Source: Yersinia kristensenii
Lineage (GTDB): Bacteria > Pseudomonadota > Gammaproteobacteria > Enterobacterales > Enterobacteriaceae
Direction: 5' to 3'
DNA length: 64,000 nucleotides
NCBI RefSeq assembly: GCF_900460525.1
Contig: NZ_UHIY01000001.1
Span: 4,216,001-4,280,000, forward strand
Under the pieces are notes generated by a model, which saw only the letters and a list, made by a program, of their open reading frames with translations, had not been told where the DNA came from and made no database searches. Below are positions 51,832 to 60,584 of this stretch, piece after piece (within the stretch, counting starts at the first letter, position 1; every line of letters starts with the position of its first letter). The position numbers and the translations under genes were made by a program.

Positions 51832-52065
51832 ATGTTTACTTACAAGATGGTACAAATTCCGCCAAATATTTCCGTCACTGCCAAAGCTAACAAAAATGGT
51901 ATTGCTGCTCAGTATCTTGAAGAGGTTGTGAACTCTTGGGCCGCTAAGGGCTGGGAATTCCAGCGCGTTGATACCATAGGTATTGATGAGAAACCGGGCT
52001 GTTTTGGTGGAAATAAATCAACACTAACGCATTACTATGTAATTACTTTTAGGAAAGAAGTGTAA
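51832..52065 (+). CDS. DUF4177 small protein
   Basis: 77-residue protein starting at the ATG at 51832, soon after TAGGGATG. The sequence FTYKMVQIPPNI, the helix AAQYLEEVVNSWAAKGWEFQRVD and the strand TLTHYYVITFRK are the DUF4177 pattern, a small family without known activity. A longer upstream frame (from 51739) is unlikely because the family starts at the FTYKMV strand. The stop is followed one base later by the GTG of a YidD-like gene, so the pair is probably one transcript. The segment is AT-rich and sits next to prophage DNA. Confidence 0.7.
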   Translation: MFTYKMVQIPPNISVTAKANKNGIAAQYLEEVVNSWAAKGWEFQRVDTIGIDEKPGCFGGNKSTLTHYYVITFRKEV

Positions 52066-52066
52066 C

Positions 52067-52282
52067 GTGCTCAAATGGCTAAGTATTAGATTCGTTCTGC
52101 TTTATCGTGCCTATGCACCGATGCAAATCCGTGATCGATGCCGCCACACACCATCATGTTCTAAATACACTTTAATCTCTCTAAAACGTTTTGGGTTTAT
52201 TACTGGTTGGAAGCTAGGCCTAGCCAGAATTTATAGGTGCAGGCCACCGAATGGTGGTTATGATTACCCACCTAAAAAATAA
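52067..52282 (+). CDS. YidD-like membrane protein insertion efficiency factor (second copy)
   Basis: 71-residue protein starting with GTG at 52067 after AGGAAAGAAG. The core CRHTPSCSKYTLISLKRFGFI and RIYRCRPPNGGYDYPPK are YidD family hallmarks, with Cys residues and the Arg-rich patch conserved. YidD normally lies in rpmH-rnpA-yidD-yidC and helps insert inner-membrane proteins. This copy is away from that locus, is short and has a poor membrane-anchor segment. It is tightly linked to the DUF4177 gene. Confidence 0.75.
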   Translation: MLKWLSIRFVLLYRAYAPMQIRDRCRHTPSCSKYTLISLKRFGFITGWKLGLARIYRCRPPNGGYDYPPKK

Positions 52283-52847
52283 GAAACTATACCTCTGCGG
52301 GGCAATGCTCCGCTTTTTGCTGTTATCTTTAAGGTCGAATAAAAGGCTTTTACAGAAAGCTTCTGTTTTCCCTTTTTCAGTTCATCTAATAAGTAATATT
52401 TTTTTGAACCTGCATCAATGCTGGCCTTATCCCCTTTTTACTTACGCCCCCAAACACATAGAGAGATCCACAAAACCCACGTAATTCACATAATCCCTTT
52501 TAAATTCAATGCACTAACATTTTCCCGCGATCCGCTTCGAGATCCAAAAACTGAAAAACGCTGAAATTCTTTTCAATCTTTTCAGTTGGCGAGTTGCCGC
52601 AAAGCCCCAGCCACGGCGCGGGATGGCGGGGTGTTTTGTAGAAAATTAAAACTGAAAAAACTTTATAACGCAAAGTGTGCAGGCGGGTGCGGTGTAGTGC
52701 CGTTTCCGTCATGATGACGTTTCTTTCGTGGCATGTTCCGCTACGTGCGCGGGCCGTGGCGAGCGTGATCCATTTTGAGCATTGCGGTGTGGTGGTGAGT
52801 TTATCGCGGGGTGTGTTGGGCCGCTGGCAGTGCTTTTAGATGGGCGT
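52283..52847. other. Non-coding spacer between the YidD-like gene and the phage tail cluster
   Basis: About 565 bp. The left part is AT-rich; the part from about 52520 is GC-rich and phage-like, so this probably contains one end of the element. Visible structure: an inverted repeat AACTGAAAA / TTTTCAGTT (52549-52586 region), further CTGAAAA words near 52650, and the 13-bp palindrome CGTCATGATGACG near 52708-52720. A minus-strand open frame at 52506-52712 has no recognised domain. No tRNA or clear direct-repeat att core was found. Confidence 0.4.
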
Positions 52848-52870
52848 AAAAAAGCCCGCGCGCGGCGGGC
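52848..52870 (-). terminator. Terminator of the phage late operon
   Basis: On the minus strand, GCCCGC / GCGGGC with a short loop is followed by TTTTTTAC, 18 bp past the stop of the last tail gene. Confidence 0.85.
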
Positions 52871-52887
52871 ATATTGGGCGAGATCGA

Positions 52888-54543
52888 TTAACCGATCACA
52901 GGGGAATATTTACTGCGTAGTCCGTCTGACTTGGTGCCAGTGGCAGTGATGCTCCCGGCATTGAGCGGGCCGCCGGTATTGGTATGGGTATGTGCTGCGG
53001 TCAACTGCGCCAGCTCTTTCACCACATCCAGCGTATCCAGCATGAGGGCCATCACGTTAATCTGCTGGCTACCAATCCACACCACCGGCGCTATCACCTC
53101 CTGCCGGACGGCGGCTATGCTGCTGCGGATATTACCTATCTTCTCTATCAAATCCTGCCCCACATCGGTGGTTAAAGTTTTGCCCACTTTGGCCATGTAA
53201 CTAGCTTGGGTGGCCAGACTGTAGTCTCCCTCGCTAATCTGCTGGATAGCACCGGCCAGTAAGGTGGCCGTTCCCAGTACCGTGGTTTTATCGGTGGCCT
53301 GAACGGTGGTTTCGCGGGCCACCAGTGTGCGGGTTTCATCGTCAGCAGTAATCACCCGGCTCATGGATTCTTCACGAATAACCTGATCGGTTTTACGCTC
53401 CCAGTCCCCCGCCACCGTCACCCGCTGCGATACCCCATCACGCTGTTGCTGTAGTTGCTCACCCGGCTGCACCGTGGGCAGGTTATTGCCCTGTGATAAG
53501 GTTTGACGCACAAACGGCTTATCCGGCCTGCCGCCAGTAAAGCCCACTTCCACCAAGGTACCTGCCGGGGGGAACTGGAACATGCCCGACTCGGCCCCGG
53601 CCATTGGCAGAGGTAACGGTACCGCAGGATAAACCGGCGTATCTGCTGCGGCCTTGCCATCATCATCCAACAATTGCAGATTCACCGCATAGCGGGGCCT
53701 GAACGGGTCGGCCATATCACCACTGGTCACCGCCTCGCTTGGCCCCTCAACACGGGCCATTTTCGGCAGATGTAACCCGGCGGATAGCTCAGGGTAAGCA
53801 TTATCAATTTGTCGCTGCATCGGGGTTTTCTGCAACGGCTTGCCGGTGGTTTTATTGCGCTGCGTCCACGTTAAGACCAAATCATCATTATTCAGCCGAA
53901 CGGTGGTTAACCGCTGGCCATTCAATTCCACACCGGGGCGCACCGATTGGATCATAGGCACGGTCATGGTATTGCCTGCCGCCGCTGCGGTGCTAAATTC
54001 AGGCGGGATAGCCACTGGCTTACCGGCAAATAATGAATGCTGCCAACTGCCCACATAGACCGCGCCATCCGGCAACTGGTACCAGACATAATCCGCAATA
54101 TCAAAGGCGCTGCCGATATTGGCCAACAACTGATAGCCGCTGCCGCTGTGGGTAAAATGCGGTATTGGCTTGTCGTTATAGTCAGCACTGGCGGCAAGCT
54201 GGAACGTTAACCCGCTGTTGTCAGTCAGCCATTCCGCCAACTGGCGCAGGGTCGGGTGTTGCATCGATACCGGCCACATGCGCTCGAAAACGCCGGTTAA
54301 CTCACGTACAAAAAGCCGTTGAGCGCCGTTCTCTGCCGGTTGCGAACGTTCCACATAACCAGTGAACCAGCGCAATATCAATTCAGGGTAACCGGCATCC
54401 AGCCGCACCAGTTTGCCGGTGTAATCTGTGGTGGTTTCAGCGGTGATAAAGCCGCGCCCGCAGGCGTTCAGCTCCAGCACCAGATTGGCATCAACCAGTG
54501 GCACCGTATCGCCAGACAGCATCAGTCTGCGGATCGGTTTCAT
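52888..54543 (-). CDS. Phage baseplate hub/spike protein, D/VgrG-like
   Basis: 551-residue protein at the end of the tail cluster. The N-terminal ~200 residues (LVLELNACGRGFITAETTTDYTGK, HPTLRQLAEWLTDNSGLTF) resemble the gpD/gp27 hub fold. The middle (MFQFPPAGTLVEVGFTGGRPDKPFVRQ) is an OB-fold like the gp5/VgrG neck. The C-terminal part is a beta-rich and coiled stretch ending TAAHTHTNTGGPLNAGSIT, with H-T-H residues that may bind metal at a spike tip. It is thus a fused hub and spike. Its start overlaps the preceding stop (ATGA). Exact family not certain. Confidence 0.75.
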   Translation of the reverse strand: MKPIRRLMLSGDTVPLVDANLVLELNACGRGFITAETTTDYTGKLVRLDAGYPELILRWFTGYVERSQPAENGAQRLFVRELTGVFERMWPVSMQHPTLRQLAEWLTDNSGLTFQLAASADYNDKPIPHFTHSGSGYQLLANIGSAFDIADYVWYQLPDGAVYVGSWQHSLFAGKPVAIPPEFSTAAAAGNTMTVPMIQSVRPGVELNGQRLTTVRLNNDDLVLTWTQRNKTTGKPLQKTPMQRQIDNAYPELSAGLHLPKMARVEGPSEAVTSGDMADPFRPRYAVNLQLLDDDGKAAADTPVYPAVPLPLPMAGAESGMFQFPPAGTLVEVGFTGGRPDKPFVRQTLSQGNNLPTVQPGEQLQQQRDGVSQRVTVAGDWERKTDQVIREESMSRVITADDETRTLVARETTVQATDKTTVLGTATLLAGAIQQISEGDYSLATQASYMAKVGKTLTTDVGQDLIEKIGNIRSSIAAVRQEVIAPVVWIGSQQINVMALMLDTLDVVKELAQLTAAHTHTNTGGPLNAGSITATGTKSDGLRSKYSPVIG

Positions 54544-55091
54544 GAGGCTGGCCCCAGAGCATCATTGACCGGCTTCAACACCTTGCGCTCAAACCAGCTT
54601 AATTTATCGGCATCCTCTCCCGCTTCACTGCCACCGGCAGCGGTACCGCCTGCCGTTTGTTTTTTAGTGGCGGTCTTGCCACCGGCGCGGGCCTCGCGTT
54701 TTTCTGACACACTCAAAAATTCTTTCAAGGTGAAAGTCACCAGCCACGCCATTTTCCCATCCTGTTTTGGCGCATCAATCGCCCCGGTAAATGTGGCCAG
54801 CCGGAAATTAATCGCCTGCGCCACCTGATTGGCCACCCGATATTTTTTCAGTGCACCGCCTGCGTCTTTGGATTCAGCCAGTGCAAAAATGCGGGTTAAT
54901 ACCTCCGGGGTACTGAATGGCACCATCCCGGATACGCGCAGCTCTTTTGCCTTGATACCCTGCTCTGCCGTGGCGGTGCTCGATGTCTGCCCGGATTGGT
55001 CTTTTTCCTGAAATTGCATGGTAGGGGTTACCGTCAGCCCCTTTAACGGGATGGCTTCACCGTCCAGTGCCAGCATGACTATCTGTGTCAT
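54540..55091 (-). CDS. Phage tail/baseplate complex protein
   Basis: 183-residue protein starting at the ATG at 55091 (MTQIVMLALDGEAIPLKGLT). The N-terminal ~125 residues look like a compact beta domain (FQEKDQSGQTSSTATAEQGI, WLVTFTLKEFLSVSEKREA), and the C-terminal part is an Ala/Gly/Lys-rich linker ending DADKLSWFERKVLKPVNDAL. Proteins of this type sit directly before the D-like hub in HP1-type tails and are called baseplate components; direct evidence here is only position and character. It overlaps both neighbours. Confidence 0.55.
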   Translation of the reverse strand: MTQIVMLALDGEAIPLKGLTVTPTMQFQEKDQSGQTSSTATAEQGIKAKELRVSGMVPFSTPEVLTRIFALAESKDAGGALKKYRVANQVAQAINFRLATFTGAIDAPKQDGKMAWLVTFTLKEFLSVSEKREARAGGKTATKKQTAGGTAAGGSEAGEDADKLSWFERKVLKPVNDALGPAS

Positions 55092-55788
55092 TTATCATCG
55101 CCTCCAGCGTGGTTAAATCCTCTCCGGCAAACAAGGTGGCTAGAGTAAAAACAGCATCCTGCTGCGGTACGTTCTTTTTCATTTCGCTGGCCACCGTGGC
55201 CGCGCTGCCGTTGGCGGTAAATACCCATGCCTGCGCACTGCCTGCCAGTAAGCCATTTAACGCATTTTCCACACTGGCCAGTGCCGCCGCTTTGGCACTG
55301 GCAAAACCGGATAACACCGATCCCAATCCAGCCATGCTAGCCCCCGCCCCGGCGGCATCTTTGGCTTGTGCAATACGCTTCGCATTGATGGCCATGCGGC
55401 TGGTTGCGGTGGATAACGGCTGCGGCAGCGGTAAACCGTTTCCGGCACTGGCCGGTAACTGCATTTTTGTGGTGGCCAGTGTGGCCGCTGTGCTGGCCAT
55501 GCGGGCCACTTGCGAGAACACCGGCAACGGCAGCACCGCAGAGAATTGCGTGAGCACCTGCATAAAGGTGGGATGGTCAGCGGCGCAGACCATAAATACC
55601 ACCACCGACTGCTGGCCACCGCTGCCTGCCAGTTTTCCCGCCAGATGATCCACGGCGTTCTGCGGGCTAAGGTAACTGCCCGATTCCTCGCTACGGCCTA
55701 CGCCATAAACCCACGGATGCACCGGCAGCATGGCGCAATTGACTGCGGCCATATTACCGGGGATAGATAATGTTGCTTTACGCCACAT
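55057..55788 (-). CDS. Phage tail-associated protein of unknown function
   Basis: 243-residue protein with MWRKATLSIPGNMAAVNCAM at the start, an Ala-rich helical middle (ASTAATLATTKMQLPASAGN, GASMAGLGSVLSGFASAKAA) and the ending GEDLTTLEAMINDTDSHAGTGR. No family is recognised with confidence. It lies between the fibre chaperone and the baseplate protein, overlapping both (11 and 35 bp), so it is probably a structural or assembly protein of the tail. Confidence 0.5.
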   Translation of the reverse strand: MWRKATLSIPGNMAAVNCAMLPVHPWVYGVGRSEESGSYLSPQNAVDHLAGKLAGSGGQQSVVVFMVCAADHPTFMQVLTQFSAVLPLPVFSQVARMASTAATLATTKMQLPASAGNGLPLPQPLSTATSRMAINAKRIAQAKDAAGAGASMAGLGSVLSGFASAKAAALASVENALNGLLAGSAQAWVFTANGSAATVASEMKKNVPQQDAVFTLATLFAGEDLTTLEAMINDTDSHAGTGR

Positions 55789-56263
55789 CCCGCACCTCTG
55801 GCCATACCGGCACCCGATAGCCCTGATTTACCGCTTCAATCAAAAGCCATTGCGGTAATTCTGGCAACTCGATTAATGGCCAGTTGGCCAGTGTTGGCCA
55901 TGCGCGATAAGCGGCACGAATGGCCATTAACTCACTGCGCTGTGCATCTGTCAGAGGCTTATCATCAATTGAATAATCAATGATAGTCATGGCATCGGTT
56001 GCCGTAATAAATGCATCACGATAGCGGCGGGCCGTCGCTGCTACAGCATCAGCCGTAACCACGGGAGCAGGAACATTCACCCATACCGGCTTACCTTTTT
56101 TATCTGCACCGCGCATTTTCCCGGCTGGCTGTTGCGCGGCAAATTGCGCATAAATATCATCGCCAATCTCGATCAAGTCACTCGGTAATGTCCCGGCGTC
56201 TGTATAAACATCAAGCAACTCTTTGGGGTAAAAACTCAGGGTTGTAGCTGAAAAACAATACAT
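55778..56263 (-). CDS. Tail fibre assembly protein (Tfa-like)
   Basis: 161-residue protein next to the tail fibre gene. The N-terminal part MYCFSATTLSFYPKELLDVY and the C-terminal helix-rich region with LTDAQRSELMAIRAAYRAWP and WPLIELPELPQ are the usual pattern of caudoviral tail fibre assembly chaperones. Position (12 bp after the fibre gene) supports this. It likely helps the trimeric fibre fold or attach. Confidence 0.75.
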   Translation of the reverse strand: MYCFSATTLSFYPKELLDVYTDAGTLPSDLIEIGDDIYAQFAAQQPAGKMRGADKKGKPVWVNVPAPVVTADAVAATARRYRDAFITATDAMTIIDYSIDDKPLTDAQRSELMAIRAAYRAWPTLANWPLIELPELPQWLLIEAVNQGYRVPVWPEVRDVA

Positions 56264-56275
56264 AGTGACCTCCTG

Positions 56276-58477
56276 TCAAAAACCAATCGCAATAAATAGC
56301 GGGTAAACTGCTGCACCGGCTGTACCGCCGCCGGGCCGCTGCAATATGCACGTTGCGCTGGTGTTATCCCAGCTTGCGACCTGATACCAGACATCACTAT
56401 TTATATCCTGCGCGGGGTTTTTGGTGGACACATGCGCCATTAAACAGGCTGATGGAAAAGGAATGGGGAATTTAGTCACCACATTCAGCGTTTCATGAAT
56501 AATCGCGGGGCCGGTACACCACTGGATAATCATTTTTGATACCGGGTCACGCCACCACCCATTTCCGCTCAACGCTGATGTACTGCGCATCGCGTTGATG
56601 TACGTTGATAGCAACCCGTTGGCCCATGCTGCGCCTTTAATATCTCCATTTGCTTGATATGTTGTGGCTCCGCCACCGGCAATTACATCGCCAGCACTTG
56701 TGAGTTTTGATGCGCTAAAAGGGGCTGTAGTTGATATCGTATCGTTAATTTTCAATGCAACACCGGCTTTACTATTAACGAGATCAAACGAGGTGTTATT
56801 TTCCTGAGTATTGCCGATGTACCATTTTGATTTCGATGCAGTATCGCTTACAGACATGATGTAACACACGTCACCTTCATTCTGTGATTTTATTGAAAGC
56901 GCCGCACCCGCACCGCTTAAGATACTAATCGGCCTATTCACTGAGAGGATTGTTGGGCTAATACTCATTGCATAACCGGAATTGTCATTCCAGAAGTAAA
57001 TAACATTGCTCGCATGTAAACCGAACCCAGTCCCCCCGGCGTTCGTTATCGCGCCGTTACCGCCCGCAGTACCAACAAGAATATTACTTTTATATCCACC
57101 GGGGCCGATTGGCCCGTCTAATATTCCGGTGACTGCCAGCCAACCCGTCACCGTCCCACCAGTTTTGGGTAATGCATTCACAATGCGACTATCGTCACCT
57201 GCGGCAACGGTACCGGCCGTTTTACCGATATCAACCAGCGCCGCGCCTTTCAGCGCAAGGTTTTGCCGGAACAGTGGCACGTTGGGAATATCCGCGCCGT
57301 TCCGGTCTTTTGCCAGCCGTGCGTTGGCATTATCCATGGCGATTTTTACCGCTTTCGGCGTGGCGGCCAGTGTTTCGCTGGTACTATCCGTTGCGCTGGC
57401 TAACTGGACAAACCCCTTATATAACAGCGTCCCGTCCGGGTGATCACGCGATTTCTCATGCAGATCCAAGCTGTTGCTGGCACTGTCCATCACTGCCTTG
57501 ACCGCTTTCGGCGTTGCGGCCAATGTTTCGCTGTTGCTATCTGTCGCGCTGCTCAGTTTGACAAAACCTTTTTCTGCCAGCGTTCCGTCCGGGTGATTAC
57601 GGGATTTCTCATGTTTTGCTAACGCATCGTCAGTCAATGAACCTTGCGGGCGCAGGTCGGTAATATTACCCGCCGCATCAATGCTGGCCACCGCAAACAC
57701 CCGATGCATAAACCCGGCATTGTCCTGATAATCTGCCAGTGTTGTCGCCACGCTCACGGATACCACGCTTTCCCACTGACTGACCACATTGCCCTGCAAA
57801 CTCACGTCTGCCCACACTTTCACCGGCTTGGCCGACACCGTAATATTTTTGTTTGCCGCCAGCACAGCCCGCAGCCCGCCCACATATGCATTACCGGCGG
57901 TCACGTAATATTGCTGGCCGGTCTTGGCCACCAAAAAGCCATTACCGAAGAATGCACCGGGGCCGTAGTGGTCAATGTTAATCATGCGTTGCCGCTCATC
58001 AATGCCGGTCAGCCGGGCGGTAAAATCAATCTGCCATGTTTCTGCCGGAACCGTGATACCCGTTTCACTGGCAGCACCGTCATATTCCATTAAAAAACTG
58101 CGGGTTAAGGCATTGCCCTGCTGGCCATTGGCATTGGCAATTTTGCGCTGGGTCGGCGCATGAACAATCATGGCCACCGTGCCGCTGGCTTTATTCACCA
58201 GACCAATCCAGTTAAAATCAAAGTCCCCTATTTCGGTACCGATAGTGACCGAGTACACCACCGCATTTTGATTAACCACCCCGGTTTTATTCACCGCCTG
58301 ACGGTGAACAATCTGCCCGGCAGGGGGTAACCCCTCGCTGCGATTGATGGGAGTATTCGGATTTAACCCCGGCACAAAAGCCAATACAAATTCATCCACC
58401 ACCACGGTGTTACCGCCTGCGGCTTCCTGCGCTTTCCACTGCTCAAAAGCGGTGGTGATAATCGATTGTGACATCAT
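56276..58477 (-). CDS. Phage tail fibre protein (P2 gpH type)
   Basis: 733-residue receptor-binding fibre. The start is the ATG at 58477 overlapping the stop of the preceding I gene (ATGA), after GGGAAG. The N-terminal ~160 residues (SIITTAFEQWKAQEAAGGNT, FDFNWIGLVNKASGTVAMIV) are the DUF3751 baseplate-attachment domain. Two repeats of about 47 residues follow (EKSRNHPDGTLAEKGFV... and EKSRDHPDGTLLYKGFV...), the collar-like repeats of P2-group fibres. The C-terminal ~90 residues resemble a gp53-like fibre tip (WWRDPVSKMIIQWCTG). The C-terminus is the host-range part. Confidence 0.85.
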   Translation of the reverse strand: MMSQSIITTAFEQWKAQEAAGGNTVVVDEFVLAFVPGLNPNTPINRSEGLPPAGQIVHRQAVNKTGVVNQNAVVYSVTIGTEIGDFDFNWIGLVNKASGTVAMIVHAPTQRKIANANGQQGNALTRSFLMEYDGAASETGITVPAETWQIDFTARLTGIDERQRMINIDHYGPGAFFGNGFLVAKTGQQYYVTAGNAYVGGLRAVLAANKNITVSAKPVKVWADVSLQGNVVSQWESVVSVSVATTLADYQDNAGFMHRVFAVASIDAAGNITDLRPQGSLTDDALAKHEKSRNHPDGTLAEKGFVKLSSATDSNSETLAATPKAVKAVMDSASNSLDLHEKSRDHPDGTLLYKGFVQLASATDSTSETLAATPKAVKIAMDNANARLAKDRNGADIPNVPLFRQNLALKGAALVDIGKTAGTVAAGDDSRIVNALPKTGGTVTGWLAVTGILDGPIGPGGYKSNILVGTAGGNGAITNAGGTGFGLHASNVIYFWNDNSGYAMSISPTILSVNRPISILSGAGAALSIKSQNEGDVCYIMSVSDTASKSKWYIGNTQENNTSFDLVNSKAGVALKINDTISTTAPFSASKLTSAGDVIAGGGATTYQANGDIKGAAWANGLLSTYINAMRSTSALSGNGWWRDPVSKMIIQWCTGPAIIHETLNVVTKFPIPFPSACLMAHVSTKNPAQDINSDVWYQVASWDNTSATCILQRPGGGTAGAAVYPLFIAIGF

Positions 58478-59082
58478 TTCTTCCCTGTTAATGAGGCGGT
58501 GAAAGTGGTGGCCGCTGCGGCGGCACTGGTTGCCACGCCACTGCTGGCGCTGTAACACACATATTCATTGCCCATCCAGCCAGCGCGAATACGCAGCCCT
58601 AAGACTGTGATCACTTCAAAGCGATAACGGCGGCAGGTTTTGCCGTACTGGCGAATAATCTGCATCAACAAATCGCTGTTACTGGCTATCTGACCATCAC
58701 TGACGCGCACCAGAATCACGTCCCAGTCAATGTCCGGCTGGCGCTCCAGCAATTCCACATACCCAATGCCTAAGCGCTCAAAGATGGCAATAAAACCTGC
58801 TACCGAACCGGCGTCAGCGGCGTTAATAAAGGCGTACTGCACCCGCTTGCGGTATAAGCTCAACGGCTCGCCGTTAAAACGGCTGATATCCCGCTGATAG
58901 GCCAGCACGTTAAGCAATGGCACCGTGCAAGTGGCAGCATCCAACTGATTAAGCGGCCAACTCAGCCAGCCATGCACCCATTGCCACCACCGACGGCAAA
59001 TACGCAGTAACTTGTTGGGTTCGCCTTTGTCCATCCAAGAGGGCAAACGCAGTCTTTTTAAGCGGGTGATGAAATCAGGCAT
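58474..59082 (-). CDS. Phage tail protein I (baseplate gpI-like)
   Basis: 202-residue protein between the J-like gene and the fibre. The central block RDISRFNGEPLSLYRKRVQYAFINAADAGS matches the gpI family (tail protein I, baseplate wedge part linking J and fibre). The C-terminus is an Ala/Ser/Thr-rich tail. It overlaps the J gene by 8 bp and the fibre start by 4 bp. Confidence 0.8.
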   Translation of the reverse strand: MPDFITRLKRLRLPSWMDKGEPNKLLRICRRWWQWVHGWLSWPLNQLDAATCTVPLLNVLAYQRDISRFNGEPLSLYRKRVQYAFINAADAGSVAGFIAIFERLGIGYVELLERQPDIDWDVILVRVSDGQIASNSDLLMQIIRQYGKTCRRYRFEVITVLGLRIRAGWMGNEYVCYSASSGVATSAAAAATTFTASLTGKK

Positions 59083-60259
59083 TTTCTATTACCACCGTTA
59101 AACTTTTCAGGCGTGGCACACTCAGGCCACTGACAATATCGGTCAGTGAAAAACTCACCGACTCAATCAGCGAAAACGCCTTGTGCAGCTCCCGCCCCAG
59201 ATTAGAAAATGAGTAACGGGAATAGGGCCACGTCTTAAGCACTTTGTAATGACTGTTTTGACGAAAAGCGCAACGGATCAGGTTTTCACAACCGTTGTGT
59301 AGCCCGGTCAGTTCATTCGCGCTCAGGTTCTCTTTGTTATTGATATACAACGTGACGCGCAAATCATGCTGGCTTTCCGGCAATGGCATACACTGCATAT
59401 CATCACCATGGCCGTGGTGGCCCTGATTGGTGATATGGTCATTGACCGCATCAATAAACGGTTGGGATATCTCGCCACTGTCCAGCAGTAAATAGGCGTT
59501 GGCGGTACCCGGCCCGCGTGGCGCATCATGCAAAAAATAAATCCGGTCAATGGATAACCCCACCACCCCGGCTATCATGCTGCGGTACACCGCATCGGTG
59601 TGATAATTGCCAACCAGATTGAACTGGTTACGGCACCTGTCGCGAAAATCATCATCTGACTCTTTATCAGCGCCCGGCACCGTCAACCAGTTGCCCTCGC
59701 TTTGGGCGCGTTCAATGCCCGGTACCGCTTGCGGCAAAATTCGGTAATAGCCGGGAGCCAGATTAAACGCCCCGCCCACCTCCGCCGCGTTCACCGGTAC
59801 CAGTCCACTGGCGCTACCGGCTGTAATGAGGGTTTCACTGCTCACCACCACGCTGTAGACCTTGCCGTTAATGCGTTCGGTCTGAATAATCGTCCCGGCC
59901 GGTATCACCACATCTTGCTGAGTATCGGATTTATAGAAGCGGATTATGCCCTGTGCAGCGGTGGCCGGTTTACGACTGGCATTGACGCCCCAGCCAAACA
60001 CATCCAAAAAAGAGCCGCTGGCAGTGGCCAGATACATATTGGCCAGCACGGTATTGATTAACACCTCGTTGAGCCACAGCACCGGGCGGGTGACAATGGT
60101 TTTAATCAGCCGCCAGAACGGCGACATGCCGGAGGTATTGGTAATTAACCCCTCTTCTTCTACCAGTTCGTCAAATTTCAGCCGAATATCTGTTTCAGTG
60201 GTCGGCATCCCGCTGTCTTTTAATACCTGTTCGTAATCTATTTCAGGCTTATTATTCAT
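59075..60259 (-). CDS. Baseplate J/gp47 family protein
   Basis: Structural baseplate wedge protein. The start is taken at the ATG at 60259 (MNNKPEIDYEQVLKDSGMPT); a GTG three codons earlier is possible. The product is 394 residues. Gp47/JayE features are the helix LNEVLINTVLANMYLATASG, then GTIIQTERINGKVYSVV (beta domain), the ADKESDDDFRDRCRNQF repeat region and DVFGWGVNASRKPATAAQG. Length is somewhat longer than P2 gpJ (302), as in HP1-type phages. Confidence 0.85.
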   Translation of the reverse strand: MNNKPEIDYEQVLKDSGMPTTETDIRLKFDELVEEEGLITNTSGMSPFWRLIKTIVTRPVLWLNEVLINTVLANMYLATASGSFLDVFGWGVNASRKPATAAQGIIRFYKSDTQQDVVIPAGTIIQTERINGKVYSVVVSSETLITAGSASGLVPVNAAEVGGAFNLAPGYYRILPQAVPGIERAQSEGNWLTVPGADKESDDDFRDRCRNQFNLVGNYHTDAVYRSMIAGVVGLSIDRIYFLHDAPRGPGTANAYLLLDSGEISQPFIDAVNDHITNQGHHGHGDDMQCMPLPESQHDLRVTLYINNKENLSANELTGLHNGCENLIRCAFRQNSHYKVLKTWPYSRYSFSNLGRELHKAFSLIESVSFSLTDIVSGLSVPRLKSLTVVIENA

Positions 60260-60584
60260 AATCCGCACTTACCGTAATGGGGCCGAAATCGTAGGTATCC
60301 GCCGTGACCCATAGCCGGGTAGCGCTTTCTTCATTCACTAACACCGTGCCGGGAATAATGCGTTCATCATCTTCAATCAACATAATTAATTGGGTGATAA
60401 CATCAGCGCGTAATGTCGGGCTACGTTCAGCAATTAATTGGGTGGTTAAGCCACTTTCAATAATGGCATGGATACAATCCTGACCAATGCTAATCCGGTT
60501 ATTACACAATATTGGCTCATTACCGGTATTTAATACAAAGTCGCCGTCTTTTATCAGCAGGTCGATATACATTAATTCCGTCAT
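60252..60584 (-). CDS. DUF2590-like phage baseplate protein (W/gp25-like position)
   Basis: 110-residue protein. The start is the ATG at 60584 overlapping the tape-measure stop (TAATG); an in-frame extension of six codons lies inside the tape-measure gene. The sequence LIKDGDFVLNTGNEPILCNN, ISIGQDCIHAIIESGLTTQL and IIPGTVLVNEES fits DUF2590, which is found between the tape measure and J in HP1-like phages. This position is that of P2 gpW (gp25 lysozyme-like wedge initiator), so a similar role is inferred. Confidence 0.65.
   Translation of the reverse strand: MTELMYIDLLIKDGDFVLNTGNEPILCNNRISIGQDCIHAIIESGLTTQLIAERSPTLRADVITQLIMLIEDDERIIPGTVLVNEESATRLWVTADTYDFGPITVSADYE

Noticed and set aside
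52506..52712. 68-codon minus-strand frame past the last tail gene
   Set aside because: No recognised domain, no clear start signal, and it lies beyond the late-operon terminator.
54319..54828. 169-codon plus-strand open frame
   Set aside because: Antisense to the hub-spike and baseplate genes, low-complexity translation, no ribosome-binding site.
55085..55648. 187-codon plus-strand open frame over phage tail genes
   Set aside because: It is fully antisense to two overlapping tail genes with consistent operon order; high GC phage DNA often has long open antisense frames.
57006..57443. 145-codon plus-strand frame within the fibre gene
   Set aside because: Mirror image of the fibre coding frame; proline/alanine-rich translation with no domain.
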